In this document: piece after piece, positions 1 to 6,671 of the stretch | How positions within the stretch are numbered: position 1 is the stretch's first letter | Layout: every line of letters starts with the position of its first letter | DNA from: Bacteroidota bacterium | GTDB taxonomy: Bacteria; Bacteroidota; Bacteroidia; Chitinophagales; Chitinophagaceae | Assembly (NCBI GenBank): GCA_947454745.1 | Contig: CANGMV010000017.1 | Location: 1 to 11,004 of the forward strand | Length of the DNA: 11,004 nucleotides | Direction: 5' to 3' | Translations under genes and position numbers: made by a program | The notes under the pieces: generated by a model | What the model was told of the DNA's origin: nothing | What the model saw: the letters and a program-made list of their open reading frames with translations, nothing else | Database searches by the model: none

Positions 1-354
1 ATTACTTCCTTACAAAAAATGGAAAAAATCCTTCGTTTTCATATCAGCGAAATGATTAATCATTATGAGGAAGTATATGTTAGTGACAGAGAATGGAAGC
101 ATTTGTCTGACCCCTATTTGTCGAATTATCAAAATCAAAGAAGGGTATATCGTAAAAGATTAGCTGCTATTATTGAAGAAGGTATTAGAAATAAAGAAAT
201 TAAAGCAATTGATGCGCCAACGGTGGTATTAATCTTCTTGCATGCTGTAAGTGGTATCGAGAGCTGGCACCGTTCTACTAAAAAAATCACTGCCGAGGAA
301 TTAGAGCAAAACATGGTAGCGATCCTAATTGACGGCTTAAAAGCAAATAAATAA
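1..354 (+). CDS. TetR/AcrR-family transcriptional regulator, C-terminal part (5' end outside window)
   Basis: This is the ligand-binding C-terminal half of a TetR-type repressor. The reading frame is open from the first base (ITSLQK precedes the first Met at position 19), so that ATG is probably internal and the N-terminal helix-turn-helix lies outside the window. Visible traits are all-helical composition and the segment YRKRLAAIIEEGIRNKEIKA followed by AIDAPTVVLIFLHAVSGIESW, which resembles the TetR C-terminal pattern of a 'regulator helix, E-G-x-x-x-G/K-E, D, hydrophobic helix, then W' just before the last helices. It ends at TAA 352-354, 27 bases before obg. The family usually represses an adjacent transporter or enzyme; its target is not visible here. 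The efflux operon about 9 kb to the right is a possible but unproven target. The family call is fairly firm, but no ligand can be inferred. Confidence 0.75.
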   Translation: MTSLQKMEKILRFHISEMINHYEEVYVSDREWKHLSDPYLSNYQNQRRVYRKRLAAIIEEGIRNKEIKAIDAPTVVLIFLHAVSGIESWHRSTKKITAEELEQNMVAILIDGLKANK

Positions 355-357
355 GGT

Positions 358-365
358 TAACTTTG
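358..365 (+). promoter_or_regulatory. Predicted Bacteroidota -7 promoter element of obg
   Basis: TAACTTTG is an exact match to the Bacteroidota -7 consensus TAnnTTTG. It ends 16 bases before the GTG start of obg and begins four bases after the stop of the TetR-type gene. The nearest upstream TTG that could serve as the -33 element (329-331) is 26 bases away, a little further than usual, so the -33 part is weak. It implies that obg can be transcribed independently of the regulator. Confidence 0.5.
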
Positions 366-381
366 CAGCTAATCTTATATC

Positions 382-1386
382 GTGTCAGAAAGAAACAATT
401 TTATTGATTACATCCGCATATTTGCCCACAGTGGTCATGGCGGAGCTGGATGTAAACATTTTTTAAGAAATAAATTAACAGCCAAGGGTGGACCCGATGG
501 CGGTGACGGCGGCCGAGGAGGCCACGTAATATTAAGAGGCAATAGCCAGCTTTGGACCTTATTGCATTTACGTTATCATAAAAATGTACTCGCCGAAAAC
601 GGGGAGAACGGAAGCAAAAACAATTGCACAGGTAAAGACGGCAAGGATATTATTATTGAAGTGCCGTTGGGTACCATTGCAAGAGACGAAGAAACAGGAA
701 AAATCGAAGCCGAAATATTACATGATGGCCAAGAGTTTATTTGGCTAAAAGGCGGAAGAGGTGGTTTAGGGAATAGCAATTTTGCAACGGCAACACAACA
801 GGTGCCAGAATATGCGCAACCAGGTGAAGCAGGTGTTGAAGGTTGGAAACAAATCGAATTAAAAGTATTAGCCGATGTGGGTTTAGTTGGATTCCCCAAT
901 GCAGGAAAATCTACTCTATTGTCTTCCATCACTGCAGCAAAACCGAAAATTGCCAACTATGCTTTTACAACCTTAACACCTCAACTAGGCATGGTTGAAT
1001 ACCGCGACAATCGATCTTTTTGTATTGCCGATTTGCCAGGTATTATTGAAGGTGCTGCCGAAGGAAAAGGTTTAGGACACCGCTTTTTAAGACATATTGA
1101 ACGCAATGCCGTTTTATTATTTTTAATTCCAGCCGATTCGAATGATCATAAAAAAGAATTTGAAATTTTAAAGAATGAGTTGAACGAATTCAATCCCGAA
1201 TTATTACAAAAAGAATTCATCATAGCAATTAGCAAATCCGATTTGTTGGATCAAGAATTACAAGATGCGATTGAAAAAGAATTGCCAGAAAATATTCCAC
1301 ATATATTCATTTCCTCTGCGATTAATAAAAACTTGATAGAATTGAAAGATATGCTTTGGAGCGCTTTGAACAAGCCAATACAATAA
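382..1386 (+). CDS. obg: GTPase Obg/CgtA, ribosome-assembly GTPase
   Basis: Obg is a cytoplasmic GTPase that binds the 50S subunit and couples late ribosome assembly to nucleotide levels. The N-terminal Obg fold (residues 1-160) has the glycine-rich run around [13 protein letters not shown] (35-47) and KGGRGGLGN (123-131). The G domain follows: P-loop GFPNAGKST (170-178), switch I Thr pair at 196-197, G3 DLPG (217-220), G4 SKSD (284-287, where most GTPases have NKxD) and G5 SSA (311-313). At 334 residues it lacks the C-terminal OCT domain found in some Gram-positive homologues. The start is GTG at 382: an in-frame stop lies at 370-372 and no ATG is available until deep inside the conserved domain. 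No Shine-Dalgarno is present. The gene converges with typA across a hairpin terminator. Identification is essentially certain. Confidence 0.97.
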   Translation: MSERNNFIDYIRIFAHSGHGGAGCKHFLRNKLTAKGGPDGGDGGRGGHVILRGNSQLWTLLHLRYHKNVLAENGENGSKNNCTGKDGKDIIIEVPLGTIARDEETGKIEAEILHDGQEFIWLKGGRGGLGNSNFATATQQVPEYAQPGEAGVEGWKQIELKVLADVGLVGFPNAGKSTLLSSITAAKPKIANYAFTTLTPQLGMVEYRDNRSFCIADLPGIIEGAAEGKGLGHRFLRHIERNAVLLFLIPADSNDHKKEFEILKNELNEFNPELLQKEFIIAISKSDLLDQELQDAIEKELPENIPHIFISSAINKNLIELKDMLWSALNKPIQ

Positions 1387-1426
1387 CGAGCAAACTAAAC
1401 ATTCATTTTTACTAAATTACATTTAT

Positions 1427-1458
1427 AAAAAAAGGTCCTGAAATTCAGGACCTTTTTT
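1427..1458. terminator. Bidirectional rho-independent terminator between obg and typA
   Basis: An inverted repeat has arms AGGTCCTGAA (1433-1442) and TTCAGGACCT (1444-1453) around a single central A, flanked by seven A on the left (1427-1433) and six T on the right (1453-1458). It therefore forms a GC-containing stem followed by a T-run on both strands, as expected for two convergent genes. The real loop would open to about five bases (AAATT). Confidence 0.92.
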
Positions 1459-1480
1459 GGTATCAAACAATTTGTAAATA

Positions 1481-3283
1481 CTAGTTGTTATTTGACTTTG
1501 AAGCTTTGCTACGCTCGTTTTCGTCTAAGATAGACTTACGCATACGTACTGACTTAGGTGTAACTTCGATACACTCATCAAACTGAATATACTCCATACA
1601 CTCTTCCAAAGTAAACAATATTTTTGGAGTGATGCGAACACTATCATCACTTCCGCTCGCACGGTGGTTTGTTAATTTTTTCATCTCCACTGCATTGATA
1701 TTCAAATCACCTGGCTTGATATGCTCCGCTAAAATTTGACCTGCATATACTTCCTCACCTGGCTCGATAAAGAAACGACCTCTATCCTGTAATTTATCAA
1801 TTGAATAAGCAGTTGTAGTACCACCAGTTTTTGCAACCAATACACCATTGTTACGACCAGGGATCGCACCTTTCCAAGGCTTGTATTCGTTAAAACGGTG
1901 TGCCATTACAGCTTCGCCTGCAGTTTGCGTTAACATTTGAGAACGTAAACCAATCAAACCTCTCGAAGGAATATCAAACTCTAAATGCTGCATAGAACCT
2001 TTTGATTCCATGATTAACATTTCACCTTTCTTTTGTGTTACTAAGTCAATTACTTTACCACTAAATTCTTCAGGAACGTCCACTACCAAAATTTCATATG
2101 GCTCGTGTTTCTTCCCATCAACATCTTTCACTAAAACTTGCGGATTACCTACTGTTAATTCATAACCTTCACGACGCATTGTTTCAACCAATACACCCAA
2201 GTGCAAAATACCACGACCATAAACCAAGAAACTATCAGCACTGTCTGTTTCTTCCACACGCAATGCTAAATTCTTTTCAGTTTCTTTTATTAAACGATCA
2301 CGAATATGTCGAGAAGTTACAAACTTACCTTCCTTACCAAAGAAAGGAGAGTTGTTAATACTAAAAGTCATGCTCATTGTAGGTTCGTCTACACTGATAA
2401 TTGGTAATGCTTCAGGGTTTTCAGGATCAGCAATGGTATCACCAATGTTGAATTCTTCTAAACCAACTACAGCACATAAGTCACCAGAAACAACTTCTGT
2501 AACCTTACGCTTACCCATTCCTTCAAATACGTATAATTCTTTTACTTTATTCTTTTTAATGCTACCATCAGCTTGCACCAAAACAATGTTTTGACCTTCT
2601 TTAATTGTACCTCTTTCTACTTTACCAATCGCAATACGACCTAAGAAAGTAGAATAGTCTAATGAAGTGATTTGCATTTGAGTATGACCTTCCTTCACAT
2701 CAGGACCTGGCACATATTTTAAAATACCATCCATTAAAGGAGTAATATCTTCACATTGTGTTAAGCTATCATTAAACCAACCGTTCTTACCACTACCATA
2801 AAAAGTAGGGAAGTTCAATTGCTCTTCAGTTGCATCTAAGTTGAAAAATAATTCAAATACTGCATCATGTACTTCGTCAGGACGACAGTTTTCTTTATCT
2901 ACTTTATTGATGATTACAATTGGTTTTAAATTCAACTGCAATGCTTTTTGTAATACGAAACGAGTTTGTGGCATTGGTCCTTCAAAGGCATCGACTAACA
3001 AACAAACACCGTCTGCCATTTTCAATACACGCTCTACTTCACCACCAAAGTCAGAGTGACCTGGGGTATCAATTACGTTGATCTTAACGTCTTTATAAGT
3101 TACTGAAGCGTTCTTACTTAAGATAGTAATACCTCTTTCACGCTCTAATTCGTTGCTATCCATAATAAGATCACCAGTTTCTTGGTTTTCTCTGAATACC
3201 TTAGTTGCGTGTAAAATTTTGTCAACCAATGTAGTTTTACCGTGGTCAACGTGCGCGATAATAGCGATGTTTCTTATTTCCAT
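1481..3283 (-). CDS. typA: Translational GTPase TypA/BipA
   Basis: TypA (BipA) is an EF-G-like GTPase that binds the 70S/50S ribosome and supports ribosome biogenesis and stress or cold adaptation. The 600-residue length fits the family (about 600-615). The G domain shows P-loop AHVDHGKTT (10-18), switch I region ERERGITI (47-54), G3 DTPGH (72-76) and G4 NKVD (126-129). The G5 region reads FYGSGKNGW (161-169) rather than the SA-x-x-G form of proteobacterial BipA. Domains II, III and V follow, with hallmark TypA segments SRGLIGLRSQMLT, FNEYKPWKG and RNNGVLVA, then the C-terminal domain ending at EVTPKSVRMRK and a short charged tail. It starts at ATG 3281-3283, giving the expected MEIRNIAIIAHVDHGK N-terminus, and stops at TAG. 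It is monocistronic, with its own predicted promoter and the shared terminator downstream. Identification is essentially certain. Confidence 0.98.
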   Translation of the reverse strand: MEIRNIAIIAHVDHGKTTLVDKILHATKVFRENQETGDLIMDSNELERERGITILSKNASVTYKDVKINVIDTPGHSDFGGEVERVLKMADGVCLLVDAFEGPMPQTRFVLQKALQLNLKPIVIINKVDKENCRPDEVHDAVFELFFNLDATEEQLNFPTFYGSGKNGWFNDSLTQCEDITPLMDGILKYVPGPDVKEGHTQMQITSLDYSTFLGRIAIGKVERGTIKEGQNIVLVQADGSIKKNKVKELYVFEGMGKRKVTEVVSGDLCAVVGLEEFNIGDTIADPENPEALPIISVDEPTMSMTFSINNSPFFGKEGKFVTSRHIRDRLIKETEKNLALRVEETDSADSFLVYGRGILHLGVLVETMRREGYELTVGNPQVLVKDVDGKKHEPYEILVVDVPEEFSGKVIDLVTQKKGEMLIMESKGSMQHLEFDIPSRGLIGLRSQMLTQTAGEAVMAHRFNEYKPWKGAIPGRNNGVLVAKTGGTTTAYSIDKLQDRGRFFIEPGEEVYAGQILAEHIKPGDLNINAVEMKKLTNHRASGSDDSVRITPKILFTLEECMEYIQFDECIEVTPKSVRMRKSILDENERSKASKSNNN

Positions 3284-3300
3284 GTACTGTTTTGAGGCTG

Positions 3301-3308
3301 CAAAGGTA
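3301..3308 (-). promoter_or_regulatory. Predicted Bacteroidota -7 promoter element of typA
   Basis: On the minus strand this reads TACCTTTG, an exact TAnnTTTG match, and ends 17 bases before the typA ATG. A minus-strand TTG at 3333-3335 lies 24 bases upstream, near the upper limit for a -33 element. It sits in the gap after the neighbouring membrane-protein gene, so typA has its own promoter. Confidence 0.55.
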
Positions 3309-3359
3309 CGCCGTTTACAGTCCTAAAAAAAACAATTGGAAAAAAAGGAGTGAATAGAT

Positions 3360-4448
3360 TTACACTCTAATATATATTTTATATTTATCTAATATATAAC
3401 CCAATAACCAGCAAACCAACATATACGAAATCGCAAAGGCTAAGGAAGCCCAATAAGGCGCAAAATGGGAGAATCCATGTTGGAAAATCCACTCAAAAAG
3501 GGACTGATCCCCCATATGGACAGTATATAAGACGGTAGCTAGAATTTCTGAGAACAGGTAAATAACCAAGGGATTCTTACCAAAAGTCTCAAAAAAGCTC
3601 GAAAACTGTAATTGTCTTTGTAATTCAATACGGTATATAATGGTACCAATAATGACCATATCCAAACCAACAGTTAACATTACAAAACTGCTAGTCCATA
3701 ATTTTTTATTGATCGGGAATTGATAATTCCACATGAAACCTAAAAATATAAATCCAGCACCCCACATTAATAAATGAGTTAGTCCTTCATAGGTTTTCCC
3801 TTTTTCCTGAATAAATTTTCCGACCCTAAATCCAATCAACACATTCACTATGGCTGGCAAGGTACTTAACCAACCCTCAGGGTCAAAAGCAATCCCTTCC
3901 CCATGGTACATATGCGCTTCCCCCATCAACCATTTATCGAATAAAATGCCTGCATTGCCCGTCATGGTTAACTCTTGGCCGGGTAAGCCAAAATGAATAC
4001 TTATGTACCAATAGGTTAATAAAAGTAATCCTGCTAATACCATCACAACTCTTTCGTGCATGTAATATGCAATGATCGACCCAATTCCATAACACAAAGC
4101 AATACGTTGCAAAACTCCTAAAATACGTGTATTGGCAATCGGTCCTGTAAAGGGAAACCAATACATTAGGTAGCCTAATAAAAATATAAGTGCTGTTCTT
4201 TTTACAATTCTAAAAAGTACTGTTCCGTTGGATAGCTTTTCCCATTTGGGCAATACAAAACTCATTGCATTACCTACTGCAAATAAGAAACTTGGGAATA
4301 CCAAGTCGGTAGGCGTAAACCCGTTCCAATGGGCATGTAAAAAAGGAGCAAAAGTCGCTGCTCCGTCGCCTGGAGTATTCACAATAATCATTAAACAAAT
4401 AGTCATACCCCTAAATACATCGAGGGATAGAAATCTTTGGTTAGACAT
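3360..4448 (-). CDS. HGSNAT/NagX-family integral membrane protein (DUF5009), putative acetyl-CoA-dependent transmembrane sugar acetyltransferase
   Basis: This polytopic inner-membrane protein of 362 residues is related to lysosomal heparan-alpha-glucosaminide N-acetyltransferase (HGSNAT) and bacterial NagX (COG4299). Conserved stretches in order are LDVFRGMTICLMIIVN (9-24, start of TM1), HAHWNGFTPTDLVFPSFLF (38-56), GVLQRIALCY (111-120), FDPEGWLSTLPA (188-199), NKKLWTSSFVMLTVG (247-261) and GKNPLVIYL (290-298). His38, in FLHAHWNG, aligns by eye with the catalytic His of human HGSNAT (FKHASWNG). About ten hydrophobic segments are visible. It starts at ATG 4446-4448 with a short cytoplasmic N-terminus. 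Human HGSNAT passes an acetyl group from cytosolic acetyl-CoA to an amino sugar across the membrane; the substrate here is unknown. No GlcNAc-catabolic genes adjoin it. The family is secure, the activity inferred. Confidence 0.9.
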   Translation of the reverse strand: MSNQRFLSLDVFRGMTICLMIIVNTPGDGAATFAPFLHAHWNGFTPTDLVFPSFLFAVGNAMSFVLPKWEKLSNGTVLFRIVKRTALIFLLGYLMYWFPFTGPIANTRILGVLQRIALCYGIGSIIAYYMHERVVMVLAGLLLLTYWYISIHFGLPGQELTMTGNAGILFDKWLMGEAHMYHGEGIAFDPEGWLSTLPAIVNVLIGFRVGKFIQEKGKTYEGLTHLLMWGAGFIFLGFMWNYQFPINKKLWTSSFVMLTVGLDMVIIGTIIYRIELQRQLQFSSFFETFGKNPLVIYLFSEILATVLYTVHMGDQSLFEWIFQHGFSHFAPYWASLAFAISYMLVCWLLGYILDKYKIYIRV

Positions 4449-4466
4449 AGCAATCGTTTTAGATGA

Positions 4467-4474
4467 TCAAGGTA
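4467..4474 (-). promoter_or_regulatory. Predicted -7 element for the HGSNAT-family gene
   Basis: The minus strand reads TACCTTGA (the consensus TAnnTTTG with one mismatch), ending 18 bases before the ATG. This is the same distance as at typA and obg. No convincing -33 TTG was seen. Confidence 0.35.
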
Positions 4475-4507
4475 CGCAAATTATTTTTTATTGAAGATCG
4501 AATTAAT

Positions 4508-4515
4508 TAGCTTTA
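4508..4515 (+). promoter_or_regulatory. Predicted -7 element for the alpha/beta hydrolase gene
   Basis: TAGCTTTA differs from TAnnTTTG only at the last base and ends 14 bases before the ATG at 4530. It lies in the 81-base divergent gap shared with the HGSNAT-family gene. The upstream TTG at 4491-4493 is only 14 bases away, which is short for a -33 element. Confidence 0.3.
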
Positions 4516-4529
4516 ATAAAACGAATAAT

Positions 4530-5513
4530 ATGCGAAAGCTTGCCATAACTACCATTTTAGTAGTTGTTTTGGGAATTGTCTATTGGATGGGCCCTTCTCC
4601 TGCGGCACCAAAATTTAACTATACACTTCCTATTATTGCTGCACATACCAACTTAGATAGTATGGTGCGATCAGAAGAAAATAAGCACCAAGTTAAACCC
4701 AATAATGAAGCAAAAATTGTTTGGGCCGATAGCGCACATCAACAAACTGAATATGCAATAGTTTACTTACACGGTTTTAGTGCAAGCCAAATGGAAGGCG
4801 CGCCGGTACATGAAAATATTGCTAAAACATTTCATTGTAATTTGTACTTAGCAAGACTCGCTGAGCATGGAATTGACACGACCGAAGACTTGCAAAATTT
4901 AACAGCCGAGAATTATTGGGAATCAGCTAAGCTTGCCTATGCAATTGGAAAGCAGTTAGGTAAGAAGGTAATTATTATGAGTACCTCCACTGGAGGAACA
5001 TTGTCCTTACAATTAGCTGCTGCCTATCCTGAAATTGCCGGATTAATAATGTATTCACCCAATATTGCGATTAATAATCCTGCTGCACCTTTGTTAAATA
5101 ATCCGTGGGGGCTTCAAATTGCGCGATTGGTAAAAGGAGGCAACTATGCAAATATTGCTTACAAAAATCAGGACTACCCTAAGTATTGGAATACCCATTA
5201 TCGTTTAGAGTCCACTGTCGCTTTACAAAACCTAGTGGAAGCAACTATGACAAAGGAACAATTCGCAAAAGTGCATCAACCCAGTTTAGTACTATATTAT
5301 TATAAGGACGAAGCACACCAAGACAATGTAGTAAAAGTGAGTGCAATTAAAAAAATGTTTGCTGCTATTGCAACACCTGATAGTCTTAAAAAAAGTATAG
5401 CTATTCCGAATGCAGGTAGTCACGTGATAGCATCTCCAATTGTATCAAAAGATATCGTAACAGTGGAGAAAGAAACCGCTGCATTCATTGCCTCGAAAAT
5501 TATCAATCACTAA
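4530..5513 (+). CDS. Membrane-anchored alpha/beta hydrolase (putative esterase/lipase)
   Basis: This is a serine hydrolase of the alpha/beta fold, 327 residues from ATG 4530. I chose this start over a TTG at 4491 because it begins with MRKLAITTILVVVLGIVYW, a positive n-region plus hydrophobic stretch typical of a signal peptide or anchor, with no clear signal-peptidase site. Numbered from that Met, YLHGF (79-83) is the oxyanion-hole motif. STSTGG (151-156) is the nucleophile elbow, with Ser153 as candidate nucleophile and Ser151 where the first Gly of GxSxG normally lies. Asp265 (or Asp260) in YKDEAHQDNVV and His298 in NAGSHVIASP complete a plausible triad. The protein probably faces the periplasm. 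It diverges from the HGSNAT-family gene and converges with the GH130-like gene. The substrate is unknown; carboxylesterase or monoglyceride-lipase-like activity is most likely. Confidence 0.85.
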   Translation: MRKLAITTILVVVLGIVYWMGPSPAAPKFNYTLPIIAAHTNLDSMVRSEENKHQVKPNNEAKIVWADSAHQQTEYAIVYLHGFSASQMEGAPVHENIAKTFHCNLYLARLAEHGIDTTEDLQNLTAENYWESAKLAYAIGKQLGKKVIIMSTSTGGTLSLQLAAAYPEIAGLIMYSPNIAINNPAAPLLNNPWGLQIARLVKGGNYANIAYKNQDYPKYWNTHYRLESTVALQNLVEATMTKEQFAKVHQPSLVLYYYKDEAHQDNVVKVSAIKKMFAAIATPDSLKKSIAIPNAGSHVIASPIVSKDIVTVEKETAAFIASKIINH

Positions 5514-5563
5514 TTCTGCTAGGTTATACACAAGGCAAACGCTAGGTTTAAAATGAGTATGAA

Positions 5564-6646
5564 TTATGGTTTTGCTATCGCCACTGCAATTTTTGAATCC
5601 GCAGTGCCATAATACAATATCCATCGGTTTTTAAAAAATACCAATCCTTCTACAAAACAAACATTGTTTACTTCACCTTTTAATTCATATGGTTTGTCGG
5701 GATGTATAAAATAATTGGCAGATCGATCCAATAATTTATAAGGGGCATTTTTGTCGAACAAAACTTGACCTGCGGCATAAGTATACTTAGGTTGTGAAGT
5801 GTCGTTGTTATTAGCTGCATTGCTGCTATTATAAATTAAAACAATGCCATTATTGGTATACAATGCATAAGGGCCGGGCTCAACCAATCGACTGTCAAAA
5901 TAACCTGGTCTTGGTTGTAATACACTTATTATTTTTTGACTTTCGCTATTCTCTAATGCATCCCAATGCAATAAGTCATTAGAATTAGCCATGAATAAAT
6001 CGGTGTCTCCAAAATACATCCAATATTTTCCATTCACTTTTTTAGCAACCATTTTTTCACCTACTTGTTCCACTACAATTGCACCCGACTTGGACCAACT
6101 ATTTATATATTTTTCGGATTGTAAAACGGGGCCTCTCTTTTCCCAATGTATTAAATCCTGTGTAGTCGCAAAACAAAGTCTTGCAGTTTTACCATCATAA
6201 GAAGTATAGGTTAAAAGATACCCCCCGTCAGGCATAGCTACAATTCTTGGATCCTCAACACCACCCTTACCTTCATATTTTAAAAGGGAATCTTGAGCAG
6301 GATAAAAAACGGGGGCAGCTTGTTTTTTAAAATGAATTCCGTCTTCGCTAATCGCTAATCCAACACGCGAAGTCATTGCAGTATCCTGGGCACGAAATAA
6401 TAAATACACTTTCCCATCTTTTACAAAGGCTGTCGGATTTAATACATTCTTAGACTGCCAATGCACTACTTTATTTTGTACAGGACAAGTAAACGAATAA
6501 CTAGTGTCAGGCAATAGTATGGGATTCACACTGTCTACTTTTACAAACTCCTTAAAAGCCCAAGCGGCTTGTGACTTTCCCGTTGTGTTGGAAAAATTAC
6601 AAGCCGCAAGGGTTAATATCATAGATAGCAATAAAATATTCTTCAT
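5564..6646 (-). CDS. GH130-like five-bladed beta-propeller lipoprotein (putative mannoside phosphorylase or hydrolase)
   Basis: A lipoprotein of 360 residues. The start is ATG 6644-6646, because MKNILLLSMILTLAAC gives a clean signal peptide with lipobox LAAC (lipidated Cys16); an upstream TTG at 6661 would only add five residues. After the Cys, NPILLP (41-46), LNPTAFVKDGKVYLLFRAQD (69-88), GLAISEDGIHF (96-106), GVEDPRI (129-135), the TYTSYDG blade (146-152), DLIHWEKRGPVL (164-175) and the closing VEGLVFFKNRWILYYGTADS follow the pattern of GH130 (old DUF377) beta-mannoside phosphorylases and beta-1,2-mannosidases. Whether it phosphorolyses or hydrolyses cannot be decided by eye; GH43/GH32-type propellers are the alternative. 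Its stop lies 50 bases from that of the convergent hydrolase gene. Its start is 25 bases after the RND pump stop, so read-through from the efflux operon is possible. No SusC/SusD genes adjoin it. Confidence 0.75.
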   Translation of the reverse strand: MKNILLLSMILTLAACNFSNTTGKSQAAWAFKEFVKVDSVNPILLPDTSYSFTCPVQNKVVHWQSKNVLNPTAFVKDGKVYLLFRAQDTAMTSRVGLAISEDGIHFKKQAAPVFYPAQDSLLKYEGKGGVEDPRIVAMPDGGYLLTYTSYDGKTARLCFATTQDLIHWEKRGPVLQSEKYINSWSKSGAIVVEQVGEKMVAKKVNGKYWMYFGDTDLFMANSNDLLHWDALENSESQKIISVLQPRPGYFDSRLVEPGPYALYTNNGIVLIYNSSNAANNNDTSQPKYTYAAGQVLFDKNAPYKLLDRSANYFIHPDKPYELKGEVNNVCFVEGLVFFKNRWILYYGTADSKIAVAIAKP

Positions 6647-6650
6647 GCTA

Positions 6651-6658
6651 CCAAGGTA
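6651..6658 (-). promoter_or_regulatory. Possible -7 element just upstream of the GH130-like gene
   Basis: The minus strand reads TACCTTGG (one or two mismatches to TAnnTTTG) and ends only four bases before the ATG. If used, the mRNA would be leaderless or nearly so, unlike the other promoters here, where the gap is 14-20 bases. No -33 TTG is visible. It may be fortuitous, with the gene instead cotranscribed with the RND operon. Confidence 0.22.
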
Positions 6659-6671
6659 CAAAAATTTGCTA

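Noticed and set aside
490..525. Local GC-rich, repetitive-looking stretch (GGCGGTGACGGCGGCCGAGGAGG)
   Set aside because: Explained by codons for the conserved glycine-rich part of the Obg fold.
576..956. 126-residue open frame on the minus strand inside obg
   Set aside because: It is antisense to the conserved Obg and G domains, and its Pro/Ser-rich composition mirrors Gly-rich codons on the other strand.
3321..3350. Possible hairpin TCCT...AGGA around A-runs downstream of the HGSNAT-family gene
   Set aside because: Only four outer base pairs match and the inside is two A-rich runs that cannot pair, so it is not a credible terminator.
4491..4529. Upstream TTG start adding 13 residues to the alpha/beta hydrolase
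   Set aside because: The added residues precede a clean signal/anchor sequence that begins at ATG 4530 and would overlap the predicted promoter.
5518..5548. Short direct repeat GCTAGGTT (5518-5525 and 5541-5548) between the convergent hydrolase and GH130-like genes
   Set aside because: Only eight bases long and present twice, with no associated mobile gene or hairpin; probably chance. No clear terminator was found in this gap either.
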